Notes: generated by a model not told the origin, from the sequence alone. 36,990 bases of DNA from Planctomycetota bacterium (GCA_017859745.1 JAFMML010000032.1:1-36990); one strand, 5' to 3'; positions 8,663-18,138 are shown, numbered from the stretch's first letter. Numbers and translations: made by a program.

Positions 8663-9325
8663 CTAGGCGGGACGTGACGCCATCGCCGCTTCGAGCGCCG
8701 CGAGGCGACGTTCAAGACGTGCGACCCGTGCCGACAGGTCGTCGGGTTCGACGCTCGTGGCCGATGCGGCCCCGCTCGACCCGTGCGTCCCGAGCGACGA
8801 GTCCGAGGTGGGATGCAGGAGTTGGCGATGGCGTTCGGCGCGAGTCCCCGGTGCCGGCGGCAGTCGCTCGGTGAGCGGATGTGGACGACGTCGGAGACTC
8901 TCCAGCAGATTGCCGACGATCTCGGTGGATTCGAGCGGATGCATGCGGGAGGCTCGGCCTCGCAGTTCGCCGACGGTCTGGGGGCCTCGCAGCATCAGCT
9001 CGGTCAGAACCACCAGTTCGCCGGTGGAGACCGCGAGTCGTTCCCGGGCGACGTGGCGGTACTTCGGTACCCGGCTTCCCGAGAGGTTCACCTCGTGGAC
9101 GAAGCCCTTGCCTCGCAAACGATCCAGCGCATCGAGCACCGAGGACTCGTCGTACTCCGTCACGGGATCTCGATTGCTCCGCTGCGAGGCACCGGCCACG
9201 ATCGCATTGAGCGTCATCGGGTACTGCGAGGCGACGGTGTGCGCCTTCTCGATGAGCGTGCCGAGGACTCGAGCCTCGACCGCATCGAGCGTGGGGAAGG
9301 GGATGTCCTGCTCGGAATCGTCCAT
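8663..9325 (-). CDS. YceH/UPF0502 (DUF480) family protein
   Basis: This 220-residue protein matches the YceH (UPF0502, DUF480) family along its length. The segments LDAVEARVLGTLIEKAHTV, QYPMTLNAIV, NRDPV, LTELMLRGPQTVGELRGRA and SRMHPLESTEIV line up with the tandem winged-helix layout of that family. The C-terminus (DDLSARVARLERRLAALEAAM) is the expected short coiled coil. The family has a DNA-binding-like fold and no settled biochemical role. It is transcribed away from the 9387 gene with 61 bases between starts, so promoters are shared or closely spaced. Length is typical. Nothing unusual was seen. Confidence 0.92.
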   Translation of the reverse strand: MDDSEQDIPFPTLDAVEARVLGTLIEKAHTVASQYPMTLNAIVAGASQRSNRDPVTEYDESSVLDALDRLRGKGFVHEVNLSGSRVPKYRHVARERLAVSTGELVVLTELMLRGPQTVGELRGRASRMHPLESTEIVGNLLESLRRRPHPLTERLPPAPGTRAERHRQLLHPTSDSSLGTHGSSGAASATSVEPDDLSARVARLERRLAALEAAMASRPA

Positions 9326-9386
9326 GCCGAGAGTGTAGAACCGGGGGCGAAGTGGCTGGGCTCCGTTCGGCGCTACCATCGCGGCG

Positions 9387-10121
9387 ATGTCTCGATCCGA
9401 CCGGGAACGTCGATCCGAACGTCGTCGTCGCCGCGACGAGATCGCGGCGTCCGCGGCACGGTCCTGGTCGCGCGGGGCGTTCGAATCGATCGATCGGGCG
9501 ATCGACGATGCGCTCGGGCAGTCCGACGGCTCGAAGTCTGGGTACGCGGCCTCGTCCGGACCATGGAGCCTCCCGGAGGCCGATCGACCTTCGGCTCTTG
9601 AAGGAGAGCGGCCACCTCGTCCGACGGAAGGCCGGGTGCGCCTCCATCTCCGCGCACTCGCCGAGTCGGCCTTGGGTCGGGAGGCGTACCTTGGTCGCGT
9701 GGCCGACGTGCTCGAGCATGCGGCCGTGGCGATGGGCCTGTTCTCGGCGCCGCCCGTTTCGGCGAGGGCGACGCTGGCTGGACGTGCGGCTCGGGGGCAG
9801 ATCGAGGGCGACTGCCGACTGCATCTCCGCGTCGAGACCGAGGTCGCGATCGGTGTTCTGGCCGCGGCACTCGTCGATCACGGATTCGATGAGCCGAGCT
9901 TCGACTCCTTCGACGCGAGGAGTGCGTCGTCGCGTTGCGGAAGGCTTCACCGGTTGGCGACGGGAAGGGACGACGTCGAGCTGGTGGTGGTCCGCTGCCC
10001 GCCTCGGCAGGTCGTGCCGGGTGGGTTCGATCTGGTTCGCGGTCGTCCGACGTCGACGCTCGATCTCGAGAGCCTGATCGAGCGGATCAGGCGTCTTCGG
10101 AAAGGGGAGGATCCGTTCTGA
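9387..10121 (+). CDS. hypothetical protein, unknown family
   Basis: This is a 244-residue soluble protein with a very basic start (SDRERRSERRRRRDEIAASA) and no recognised domain. The body has helix-rich blocks (VRLHLRALAESALGREAYLGRVADVLEHAAVAMGLF) and a more strand-like C-terminal half (DVELVVVRCPPRQVVPGGFDLV). There is no signal peptide. It lies alone on the plus strand between divergent YceH and the convergent S1 gene. Codon third positions are strongly GC, as in neighbouring real genes, and the translation is less arginine- and proline-biased than the antisense frames, so I take it as real. Confidence 0.65.
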   Translation: MSRSDRERRSERRRRRDEIAASAARSWSRGAFESIDRAIDDALGQSDGSKSGYAASSGPWSLPEADRPSALEGERPPRPTEGRVRLHLRALAESALGREAYLGRVADVLEHAAVAMGLFSAPPVSARATLAGRAARGQIEGDCRLHLRVETEVAIGVLAAALVDHGFDEPSFDSFDARSASSRCGRLHRLATGRDDVELVVVRCPPRQVVPGGFDLVRGRPTSTLDLESLIERIRRLRKGEDPF

Positions 10122-10238
10122 GCGGCCCGTTCGGAACCCACGGGCGGGCGTCGCCCCCCCAACTGGAGCCTGCCCCGGTGGCAATCGCCGCCCCACCCGT
10201 CTCCGCCGGCAGTCGGGACATGCCTGATGGGCGAGCGG

Positions 10239-11711
10239 TCAGAAGTTCCAGTCGATCTTGTCGGTTCCCAGGGCGCCATGGGCGTCCATGCCACCGCGGG
10301 TCGGCCCCTTCCCGCCGCGCTTGGCCCGGAGCTTGCGAAGGGCCGGATCCTCTTCGCGGGCCGGCTCCTCCGCCGGTGCCTCGCGATCGCGGCTCTTGGG
10401 GGCGGGTCGGTCCTCCAAGGCCTTCAGCGAGAGGCTGATTCGGCCCCGATCGGGGTCCACCGACAGCACCTTCGTCTGGATCACCTGATCCTTCGACAGC
10501 ACCGAAGACACCGACGGAATGCGGCTGTGGCTCACTTCAGAGATGTGCACGAGGCCCTCGACGCCCGGCGCCAACTCGACGAAGGCGCCGAACTCGGTGA
10601 TTCGGGTGACCCTCCCGGACACGGTCTGGCCCTGCTCGATCTTCTCCATCGCCTCTGCGGCGGGGTTGGTCATGACCTGCTTGCGCGAGAGGCTGACCCG
10701 CGGCGGGGTCTTCTCTCGATCGATGGAGACGATCTTCACCTCGAAGACGTCTCCGATCTTGACGACGTCCGAGGCATCCCGGATTCGCTCGTGGGCGAGT
10801 TCGCCGACTGGAATCAGGCCGTCGAGACCTCCGAGGTCCGCGAACGCGCCGTAGGGCTTCACCCCGACCACGGTGGCTCGCCGGACCTGACCTGGCTCGA
10901 TCTCGTCGAGCAGCTTCGTCCTGGCCTCCTCTCGCTCCTCGAGCACCACCGCCTTGCGACTGAGCACGAGGCGGTTCTTCTCCTTCTTCAGCTCGATGAT
11001 CTTGCAGGGGAACTTCTCGCCGAGAAACACCGAGATGTCGGGGACCGAGCGGACATCGACCTGACCGGCCGGCATGAATCCTCGGTGGTGGGCGACTTCC
11101 ATCTCGAGACCGCCCTTGTTCATGCCCACGCATCGCGCTTCGACCACCTGTCCAATGGCGAGGCTGCCCCAGTCGGCCTTCTGCACGGCGCCGGGCAAGG
11201 ACAGGATCAGCAGGCCTTCGAAGGCGTCGAGTCGTTCGACCACGAACTCGACGGAGCTGCCTGCGGCAGGGGGCTCGTCGAACTGGCTCGCTGGGCAGAC
11301 GCCCTGGCTCTTGGGACCGAACTCCACGAACACCTCTCCGCCGTGGACCCGCACGATTCGGCCGGTTCGGGTCGTTCGAAGTCCCGGCGCGGGTCCGGAG
11401 GTCCGTGTGGCGGGGCCTGCGGAATCGAGCATCTCGTCGACGCTCATGTCGGCAAGTGCCGCATCGATCTCGGCCTGCAGGCTGGCGTCGAGATCGCCGA
11501 CACGAGGTTGACGCTGCCCCTGGGACGGCGCGCCCCCGGCCGAGGACGAGAGACCTTCTGGAGAGTCTGCGCGAGGCGTTGCGGAGGAACTTCCGGCGTC
11601 GGGTGGGATCTCCCCCTCGCTGCCCGGAGCCGTCGGCCGATCCTCGTGGACCTCCTCGCGAGGCGTCGGGTTGGTCGGATCTTGATGAGGAGACGAGTCT
11701 GGACTGTGCAT
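10239..11711 (-). CDS. four-S1-domain RNA-binding protein (ribosomal protein S1-like)
   Basis: This 490-residue protein has about 100 residues of acidic, serine- and proline-rich N-terminus followed by four S1 OB-fold repeats at roughly 112-175, 185-255, 270-345 and 358-432. The last two are the most typical (GVKPYGAFADLGGLDGLIPVGEL; ITEFGAFVELAPGVEGLVHI). Proteins of this type bind mRNA and act as ribosomal protein S1 or as general translation and RNA-decay factors. E. coli S1 has six repeats; four-repeat forms are common elsewhere. The C-terminal tail is lysine- and glycine-rich and ends in DKIDWNF. The ATG at 11711 has AGG eight bases upstream. It is divergent from the pilM-like gene across a 484-base region. 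Whether it is the cell's main S1 is not decidable here. Confidence 0.9.
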   Translation of the reverse strand: MHSPDSSPHQDPTNPTPREEVHEDRPTAPGSEGEIPPDAGSSSATPRADSPEGLSSSAGGAPSQGQRQPRVGDLDASLQAEIDAALADMSVDEMLDSAGPATRTSGPAPGLRTTRTGRIVRVHGGEVFVEFGPKSQGVCPASQFDEPPAAGSSVEFVVERLDAFEGLLILSLPGAVQKADWGSLAIGQVVEARCVGMNKGGLEMEVAHHRGFMPAGQVDVRSVPDISVFLGEKFPCKIIELKKEKNRLVLSRKAVVLEEREEARTKLLDEIEPGQVRRATVVGVKPYGAFADLGGLDGLIPVGELAHERIRDASDVVKIGDVFEVKIVSIDREKTPPRVSLSRKQVMTNPAAEAMEKIEQGQTVSGRVTRITEFGAFVELAPGVEGLVHISEVSHSRIPSVSSVLSKDQVIQTKVLSVDPDRGRISLSLKALEDRPAPKSRDREAPAEEPAREEDPALRKLRAKRGGKGPTRGGMDAHGALGTDKIDWNF

Positions 11712-12195
11712 TTGGGGACCTCGGTCGGGGGCAAGAGGCTACCTGAAGCGAGGTCTCACCTCCACCATTCTTCGAGGGGACCCGAGCATCACTCCGACCG
11801 GCCGCAGTTTCGAGTCCGAGCCACATGCAGGTCGGCGTCCAATCAGCGGCGGAGGATCGCCGAGCCGAGGCAACAGGCCGCCGGGGCCTCGCGTATCGTT
11901 CGGGTCGGATCGGCCGACACGATTTGGGGTCCGCTCCCGTTTCCGCTCCCGTTATGATTCGTCCGCGCCTCGCCCGCGCATCTCTGGCGGACACGCGCGG
12001 TTGTGCGATGAGGCGAGGCGGGTTCCGTCTCGAGCCGGGACCATGGTCCGTCAGGCGTCCGTCACCCCGAGAGGCCCTCGAACGTTCGATGCCGAGCCCG
12101 ACTCACAATGCCGAGACCAATCCTCCTTCGCGGGATGAAGGTTTCGGCGGCGGAGCGTCCAAGGCCATCGTCCGTCCACTGGAGGTGCAAGCACC
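11712..12195. other. divergent intergenic region, S1 gene / pilM-like gene
   Basis: This 484-base region lies between divergent genes and should hold both promoters. A TATGAT at 11953-11958 is a possible -10 for the plus-strand operon, with no convincing -35. It is preceded by a short tandem repeat (two copies of CCGCTCCCGTT at about 11931-11953). A good ribosome binding site (GGAGGT, 12181-12186) precedes the 12196 ATG. Translations across the rest look non-coding. Confidence 0.45.
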
Positions 12196-14337
12196 ATGGC
12201 AGCGTTGAAGTCCGTTTGGGGCATCGAGGTCGGTTCCTACGCGATCAAGGCGTTGCGCCTCGATCGAAGCGGTGATGAGGTCCGGGTCGGCGACTTCGCC
12301 GTCATCCCCCATCGCAAGGTGCTGACGACGCCCGATCTGCAGGTCGACGAGATGATCCGGATCGGTCTCGGCCAGCTGATCAGCGAGAAGGACGTTCGAA
12401 ACCAACCCGTGGTGATGAGCGTTCCGGGGCACCTCGCCTTCGCGAGGTTCGCGAAGCTCCCGCCGGTCGAGCCGAAGAAGATCCCCGACATCGTCCGCTT
12501 CGAGGCCGTGCAGCAGATCCCGTTCCCGATCGAGGATGTGGAGTGGGACTACCAGACCTTCGGAGGGGGCGACCTGCCCGAGCTCGAGGTCGGCATCTTC
12601 GCCATCACCAAGGAGCGACTGGCCCATCTGATGGGGCTGTACGGCGAACTGGGCATCCAGCCCCAGATGGTCAATCTCAGTCCGGTCGCCCTCTTCAACG
12701 CGGTGCAGCACGATCTCGATCTCGAGAACCGACCCGGGCCGCTGGTGCTTCTGGACATCGGGACCACGGCGAGCGATCTGATCGTGGCCGAGCAGGGCCG
12801 AGCGTGGGTTCGAACGTTCCCCCTGGGCGGCACCCACTTCACCGAGGCGATCGCGGAGAGCTTCAAGGTCCCGTACGCCAAGGCGGAGAAGTTGAAGCTC
12901 GAGGCCTCCTCGAGCAAGTACGCCCGGCAGATCATGCAGGCGATGCGTCCGGTGTTCGGGGACCTCCTCGGGGACGTCCAGAAGTCGCTCAGCTACTACC
13001 AGAGTCTCAACGCCGGTGTCGACCTGACCGAGATCCTCGGCGTCGGCAGCACCTTCCGGATCCCCGGCCTGAGAAAGTTCCTCGGTCAGCAACTCCAATG
13101 CGAGGTGGCCCGTCTCGACGAGTTCCGACGGATCTCGGTGCCCGGAGCCGCGGGAGCGGACTTCGCGGCCGCGACGGTCAACCTGGGCACCGTCTACGGC
13201 TTGGCGTTGCAGGGACTCGGCCTGGGCGCCATCGACGTCAATCTCGCCCCGGTCCCGGTGCTGCGACAGCAGGTCTGGGCCCGCAAGAGTCGCTGGTTCG
13301 CCGCTGCCGCCGGCATCGTCGTCGCGGCGGGCGGCCTGATGTTCGTCAAGGGTCTGCTCGAGCGGCAGTCGCTCGAGGGAGGCCGTGCCGAGACCGATCA
13401 AGTGGTCCAGGCGGCCCTCGACAAGGCCCGGCAGGATCGCAACGCCCTCCAGTCGATCCAGGCCGAGAGCACCTACGGATTCACCGCGGAGAACTTCAGA
13501 CGGCTGGTCGACGATCGCGAGGTCTGGCCGCACCTGATCCGCGACGTCTTCTCCTCGCTCAACTCGGCAGGACCGCAGGCGACGCTCTTCTCGGGCGACT
13601 CCAACGCGATCGCAGCGGTGGCTCCCGAGGATCGGCGCTGGGTCCTGCTGGAGGATCTTTCCGCCGACTACGCCTCGGAGAACGGGACCAGGCGATTCTC
13701 GGTCTCCATGGAGGTCGAATTCAGTCACCAGGGCCGACAGGACTTCCTGAACGACACGGTGTGCGCGTGGCTGCGGGACACCGCCGCCGAAGACCGGCCG
13801 GACGTCCCGTATCGGATCGTTCCCGGATCGGTGTCTCTCAACATCGACCGTCTCGTCACCGAGACCGTTGGGGAGGATCGCAAGCCGGCCGACCCGGGGC
13901 GCCGGGCCGATGGGGACACGCGTCGTCGCGATCGCGACGACGGTCGCGACAACGACTTCGTGGGTGCCAGCTTCGGCGGTGGCGACGGCGTCGGCGGCGG
14001 AGCCATGCAGGGGCGACGGACCGGCGGCGAGAAGGTTCGTGCCGGCAGTGCCGGGTTCGCCCTTGGCGGGGCGGGGGCCGGAGGCGGGTTCGTGCCCGAC
14101 GGCCAGGGTTCCGACGCCCTCGACGCGGGGACCGACGATCGACGACGAGACCGCGGTGGCGCCGGGCGACGTGAACCGAAGGCGGTTGATGCGGATCTCG
14201 AAAAGTTGGCTCCGATCCCCGGAGCCCCGTCCCTGTACGCGGCCGGTCAGAAGTTCCACCGCGGTGTGATCACCTTCGAAGTCGAACTGGTGGAGGCGCA
14301 GGCTCCTGGCCTCGCCGGTGAGGACATGGACTCATGA
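12196..14337 (+). CDS. pilM: PilM-like type IV pilus assembly protein with periplasmic extension
   Basis: This 713-residue protein starts with an actin-like ATPase domain of the PilM type (about 1-350). WGIEVGSYAIKALRL is phosphate loop 1, LLDIGTTASDLIV (about 185-197) is phosphate loop 2, and GVGSTFRIPGL is the adenosine-side motif. Unlike classical soluble PilM of about 350 residues, it continues into a membrane helix (about 366-386) and a periplasmic region of over 320 residues. Within that region a glycine/arginine/aspartate-rich linker (about 555-650) contains GGGAMQGRR. This looks like PilM joined to PilN/PilO-type functions, and would link the cytoplasmic ATPase to the inner-membrane platform. 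It is first in a three-gene operon and overlaps the next gene by ATGA. The start is supported by GGAGGT nine bases upstream. Confidence 0.85.
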   Translation: MAALKSVWGIEVGSYAIKALRLDRSGDEVRVGDFAVIPHRKVLTTPDLQVDEMIRIGLGQLISEKDVRNQPVVMSVPGHLAFARFAKLPPVEPKKIPDIVRFEAVQQIPFPIEDVEWDYQTFGGGDLPELEVGIFAITKERLAHLMGLYGELGIQPQMVNLSPVALFNAVQHDLDLENRPGPLVLLDIGTTASDLIVAEQGRAWVRTFPLGGTHFTEAIAESFKVPYAKAEKLKLEASSSKYARQIMQAMRPVFGDLLGDVQKSLSYYQSLNAGVDLTEILGVGSTFRIPGLRKFLGQQLQCEVARLDEFRRISVPGAAGADFAAATVNLGTVYGLALQGLGLGAIDVNLAPVPVLRQQVWARKSRWFAAAAGIVVAAGGLMFVKGLLERQSLEGGRAETDQVVQAALDKARQDRNALQSIQAESTYGFTAENFRRLVDDREVWPHLIRDVFSSLNSAGPQATLFSGDSNAIAAVAPEDRRWVLLEDLSADYASENGTRRFSVSMEVEFSHQGRQDFLNDTVCAWLRDTAAEDRPDVPYRIVPGSVSLNIDRLVTETVGEDRKPADPGRRADGDTRRRDRDDGRDNDFVGASFGGGDGVGGGAMQGRRTGGEKVRAGSAGFALGGAGAGGGFVPDGQGSDALDAGTDDRRRDRGGAGRREPKAVDADLEKLAPIPGAPSLYAAGQKFHRGVITFEVELVEAQAPGLAGEDMDS

Positions 14338-15671
14338 GCAAGGTCGTCGACTGGATCAAGTCGAACGTCGCGATCGTCGTCTGCGGCGTCGTCATTCTTC
14401 TGGTGCTGGTGCTGGCGCCGTGGTTCTCCTCCTCGCTGGAGGCGGGCGTGCGGGAAAGTGCCGAGCAGCGGGCTCGTCAAGTCTCGGAAATCGCTGGATT
14501 CGAGCGGTCGCCCGTCTCGCTGGACGTGCCCGGCCGGGCTCCCATCTCGGGCAGCGGCGTCGTGAACGCGGCGTTGCTCGAGCAGTACCGCAATGCCGCG
14601 GCGCGACTGCAATCCGACGCCGAGGCGGTGCGGGCGGTCGCGGTGGAGCACAACCGCAAGGGACGAGGCGTGGTGTCGGCGGAGGCGTTCCCGCGGCCGC
14701 CGCGCAGTCAGCGTGAAACCATCCAGTTCGACGTCTACGACCGCGTCGTCGAGGCCTACGAGGATCTTCTCGATCGGGTCCGGGCCGGCAGCCCGCCGGA
14801 AGAGGACACCGTCGTCGCCGAGTTGCAGCGGCGAGAGATGCAGTTCATCAACAACACGCTTCGAAAGCAGACTCGCAAGGATCTCGATGCCCGCGAGGAG
14901 GCCGATCTGGACGCGGAGCTCGCGAAGGCGCGACTTGTCCGATACGGCGAGCGGGCTCGCGAGTTGTCCTTCTACGCGTCGCTCGCCGACCTCGACGTGC
15001 CGGCGCCTCCGCAGCAGTCGCGGATCTCGACGGCGGAGATGTTCGACTGGCAGTGGCGTCTGTGGGTTGCCGAGGATCTGCTCGAGGCGTTCGCCGCAGC
15101 CAACGATGGCGATGCCAGCGTGGTCGAGGGGGCCGTCAAGCGGGTGGTTTCGCTGAAGGTGCTGGGATCGCTCGAGCCACCGCGTTCTGGCGGAGGCGGG
15201 TCCGACTTCGGAGGTGGCGGGATGCCCGGTCGGCGGGGCGTCGAGGGCGAAGGTGGGGCTGCTGCGTCCGGCGGCATGTCTGACGAGCCTCCGCTTGGAG
15301 AGGTTCGCATCGATGCGAGCATCGAGGCGCCTCGCGACTTTGCACGCAGCTTCACCGGCCGATCGAGCAACGGCATCTACGACGTGCGGAACGTCGAGGT
15401 CGTGCTTGTGGTCGCGACCGAAGAGCTTCCCCGCGTGTTCGACGCGATCGCCGCGAGGAACTTCATGACGGTGCTGGACGTGTCGCTTCGGCCTGCAGAT
15501 CCGTTCGAGGCGGCGCGGCGCGGCTACATCTACGGAACCACGCCGGTCTCCGAGGTGACGATGCTTGTCGAGACGGTGTGGCTCCGGGAGTGGACGGCAC
15601 CGTTCATGCCGTCGGACGCCCGGGCGGCACTGGGCATCTCCAGCGGCGTGGTCATGGATCAGGGGTCGTGA
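14334..15671 (+). CDS. single-pass membrane protein, PilN/PilO-like by position
   Basis: This 445-residue protein has one N-terminal membrane helix (about 11-32, VAIVVCGVVILLVLVLAPWF) and a large periplasmic domain. The first half is helical and coiled-coil-like (to about 220). A glycine-rich linker (about 285-310) contains GGGGMPGRRG, and the C-terminal part (RNVEVVLVVATEELPRVFDAI and the following strands) suggests the ferredoxin-like fold of PilN/PilO platform proteins. That topology, the start overlapping the PilM-like stop by four bases (ATGA) and the shared linker motif suggest an inner-membrane platform subunit. Sequence similarity to PilO is too weak to claim by eye, so this is inference from position and architecture. 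Confidence 0.75.
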   Translation: MSKVVDWIKSNVAIVVCGVVILLVLVLAPWFSSSLEAGVRESAEQRARQVSEIAGFERSPVSLDVPGRAPISGSGVVNAALLEQYRNAAARLQSDAEAVRAVAVEHNRKGRGVVSAEAFPRPPRSQRETIQFDVYDRVVEAYEDLLDRVRAGSPPEEDTVVAELQRREMQFINNTLRKQTRKDLDAREEADLDAELAKARLVRYGERARELSFYASLADLDVPAPPQQSRISTAEMFDWQWRLWVAEDLLEAFAAANDGDASVVEGAVKRVVSLKVLGSLEPPRSGGGGSDFGGGGMPGRRGVEGEGGAAASGGMSDEPPLGEVRIDASIEAPRDFARSFTGRSSNGIYDVRNVEVVLVVATEELPRVFDAIAARNFMTVLDVSLRPADPFEAARRGYIYGTTPVSEVTMLVETVWLREWTAPFMPSDARAALGISSGVVMDQGS

Positions 15672-15744
15672 CCGCTTCCGGCACTCGAACCATCATGCAA
15701 CGGCAACGACGTCGCCCGGCGGCGACGAGACGGAGTGTGGACTC

Positions 15745-17658
15745 ATGAAGGTCAAGGGCATCTCGTTCTTCGAACTCCACGCCGAGAAGTTCGTGCTTGG
15801 CGCTGCGGTGCTGATTCTGCTCGGCGTTCTCTACCTGCAGTTCGCGGGCGGCGACGGCGTCCGCGTGGATGGCCGTGAGGTCTCCGTCGGCGAAGTGAAC
15901 TCGATCCTCCGACAGCGTGCGGAAGGGTTGGCGTCTCGCCTGCGGTCGGACTCGCCGGCCGGGGTCGACCTGCTCGACGGAGACCTTCCGATGGTCGCCG
16001 AGGCGTTCGGCCCAGCGGTCGAGTCCGGCATCGCGAACGCCTCTCCGCTGCCGCGGTCGATGCCGTCGCTCGCCGGGATGCTGATTCCAAGCGACATCGC
16101 CGACGTGGCCTGGTACCACGAGCCGCGTCTCGCTTCGGCGCCGGTCATCGACGTCGTCCAGACCTCCGATGCCCTCACAGAAGAGGGCTGGGCGCGTCTG
16201 CAGCCCCTCGGCGGTCGCTTCGAGGGCGATCCGACCACCTACGACGTCACCTGGCTCACGCCTGCCGCGTCGATCGACCTGGCGTCGCTCCGTAGAGCCC
16301 TTGCCGGGTCGAAGCCCGCCAGCGATCCGCCTCGGATGCAGATCCCCTCCGTGTGGTTCAACGACGCGCTCCAGATCGTGGACGTCGTGTTCGAGAGACA
16401 GGAACTCGTCGACGGCGCTTGGGGGGCGATCGAAATGGTGCCGGCGTTCCCGACCCAGGATTCCTTCCGGCCGTACATCGCCGAGGCGGATGCCGATCTG
16501 CGGGACGACGTCTTCGACGAGTTGCAGCGGCCCGCTCGGCAGCTGGAGATTCTCCAGCCCGAGTTCGTGCCCACGGCCAACGGCCTGTTCGTTCCACCCG
16601 TGCCGACGGAGATCGCCTCGGCGGCAGAGGATCCGGCGATGGCCGCCGCAGGCGAGGAGGTCCGTCGCCTTCAACGCGAGCTTCAGAGATATCGGCAGGA
16701 TCGGGCCCGCACGCAGGCGCGACTGGATGAGCTGGGAGGCCCCGTCCGAGACGACGAGATGGATGAGGGCGATCGTTCGAGAGGCCGGGGCGGTCGAGGT
16801 GATCGCGACGATGCCGGTGGGGGCGGCTCGTCGGCTCCTGGAGGCCGAGGTCTCGGCAGCGGCGGCATGCAGGGGCGTCGAGGGGCGGGGGAAGACGCGG
16901 CGGCCATCGAAGCCAGGAACCGCAAGCGTCGGGCACTGACCGACCGGGTCAATCGCCTCGACGGTCGGATCGCCGCGACGGAAGAGGCGCTTCGAGATCT
17001 CGCTCCGGACATGGACACCGGCGCAGACGACTCGAAGTTGCCCGATGTCAACGCCGACGACCGCATCCTCGTGTGGACCCACGACCTCGATGTCGTCGCC
17101 AACCGGACCTATCGCTACCGAGTTCGGGTCGAGATCTACAACCCGTTCTTCGCCCGGACCAACCAGCTCGTGCCCGAGCAGCAGCCGCTCGCCGACGGAT
17201 TCACCATGGCCACCGCGGTCGGCCCGTGGTCCGAGGGGGTGATGGTGTCGCCTCCGGTGTCCTTCTTCCTGATGAGGGCGAACCCCGGCGATGGCGGTCT
17301 GGGACTCGGCACGGCGTCTGTCGAGATCTTCGCATTTCGCGATGGCCGCCGGCGTTCACAGACCTTCAGCGTGCAACCCGGCGACGTGATCGGCGAGGTC
17401 GCGAATGTCCGTGTGGCGGGTCGAAACGAGGGGGATGTCGACTTCTCGACCGGCTGGTACGTCATCGACATCCTCGCCGATCCCTCGCGAGATGGAGGCG
17501 ATGCTTCCGATGGCGGGGGAGCGATCGTCCTCGTCGGCCGGCTCGACGACTCGAACGCCTTCGAGCGGCGTGTGCCCGACGAGGATCGCTCGAGCAGCGA
17601 CAGGCGACGGTTCATCGACGAGGTGCGTGCGAGCGACTCGGCTGCCCGCGAAGGCTGA
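15745..17658 (+). CDS. single-pass membrane protein, third member of the pilus-like operon
   Basis: This 637-residue protein starts at an ATG with GGAG about ten bases upstream and has a membrane helix at about 13-32 (KFVLGAAVLILLGVLYLQFA). The periplasmic part has an N-terminal domain (to about 290), a short coiled coil (EEVRRLQRELQRYRQDRARTQ region), a glycine/arginine linker around 345-390 with GSGGMQGRRG, a second coiled coil (RVNRLDGRIAATEEALRDL), and a C-terminal beta domain. That domain contains YRYRVRVEIYNPFF, as in Ig-like or PilP-like modules. I do not recognise a named family. The same linker in all three operon products suggests they assemble together. It follows the previous gene by 73 bases. 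Confidence 0.75.
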   Translation: MKVKGISFFELHAEKFVLGAAVLILLGVLYLQFAGGDGVRVDGREVSVGEVNSILRQRAEGLASRLRSDSPAGVDLLDGDLPMVAEAFGPAVESGIANASPLPRSMPSLAGMLIPSDIADVAWYHEPRLASAPVIDVVQTSDALTEEGWARLQPLGGRFEGDPTTYDVTWLTPAASIDLASLRRALAGSKPASDPPRMQIPSVWFNDALQIVDVVFERQELVDGAWGAIEMVPAFPTQDSFRPYIAEADADLRDDVFDELQRPARQLEILQPEFVPTANGLFVPPVPTEIASAAEDPAMAAAGEEVRRLQRELQRYRQDRARTQARLDELGGPVRDDEMDEGDRSRGRGGRGDRDDAGGGGSSAPGGRGLGSGGMQGRRGAGEDAAAIEARNRKRRALTDRVNRLDGRIAATEEALRDLAPDMDTGADDSKLPDVNADDRILVWTHDLDVVANRTYRYRVRVEIYNPFFARTNQLVPEQQPLADGFTMATAVGPWSEGVMVSPPVSFFLMRANPGDGGLGLGTASVEIFAFRDGRRRSQTFSVQPGDVIGEVANVRVAGRNEGDVDFSTGWYVIDILADPSRDGGDASDGGGAIVLVGRLDDSNAFERRVPDEDRSSSDRRRFIDEVRASDSAAREG

Positions 17659-18110
17659 GGTCGTCCGGCGACCGGCCCCCGAATCGAGAAGCGAGGCGGT
17701 CGACGTGACCGTGGTCCCCGCCTCCATGACTCCCGGCCGTGTGACTTCCCCGGACACTCGACACGCGCGGCCCAGAGTGCGGGTCTCTGCAGTCAGTAGG
17801 AAGAATGCCGGGCCGCGCGGGCCTGGGTATCGATGCCAGACGTTTCCCCTGGGGGACTGGCCCTGGAATCCTTCGGGGCCGGGATCCGCGTTGGCAGGGT
17901 CTGGCGCGGCGAGAGGGGGTTCCTCGACCGTCTGGCCCCAGACTTGCCCCTCACTCGCCCTCACTCCTGACCCGGTGCCGCCGCCGGTGCGGAGCGTCTC
18001 CGATTCGAAGGCTCAGCGGGGGGGCATCGGCCCATCTCCCGATGAGGCAGGCCCGCAAGCGGGCGGCCTCGGATCGGCAGAAAAAGTTGGCGGGGACGGC
18101 TCTCAGGCCG
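17659..18110. other. intergenic region between pilus-like operon and rRNA promoter
   Basis: About 450 bases show no supportable gene on either strand, and no terminator with a U-tract. There is a short direct repeat of CCCTCACTC near 17947-17965. An A-rich run (AAAAAG, 18081-18086) lies about 25 bases upstream of the -35 element and could act as a weak UP element. Confidence 0.4.
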
Positions 18111-18138
18111 TTGACAAGGGAAGCGGGATCGCTATTCT
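18111..18138 (+). promoter_or_regulatory. rRNA promoter, sigma-70 type
   Basis: A perfect -35 TTGACA (18111-18116) and a -10 TATTCT (18133-18138) are separated by 16 bases. The pair lies about 365 bases upstream of the 23S gene with no 16S in between, so the unit has its own promoter. It is the best-matching promoter pair I see in the window. Confidence 0.75.

Noticed and set aside
12103-14259. Long minus-strand open frame over the PilM-like gene
   Set aside because: The plus frame has the actin-like ATPase motifs, a membrane helix and a good ribosome binding site; the minus frame has none.
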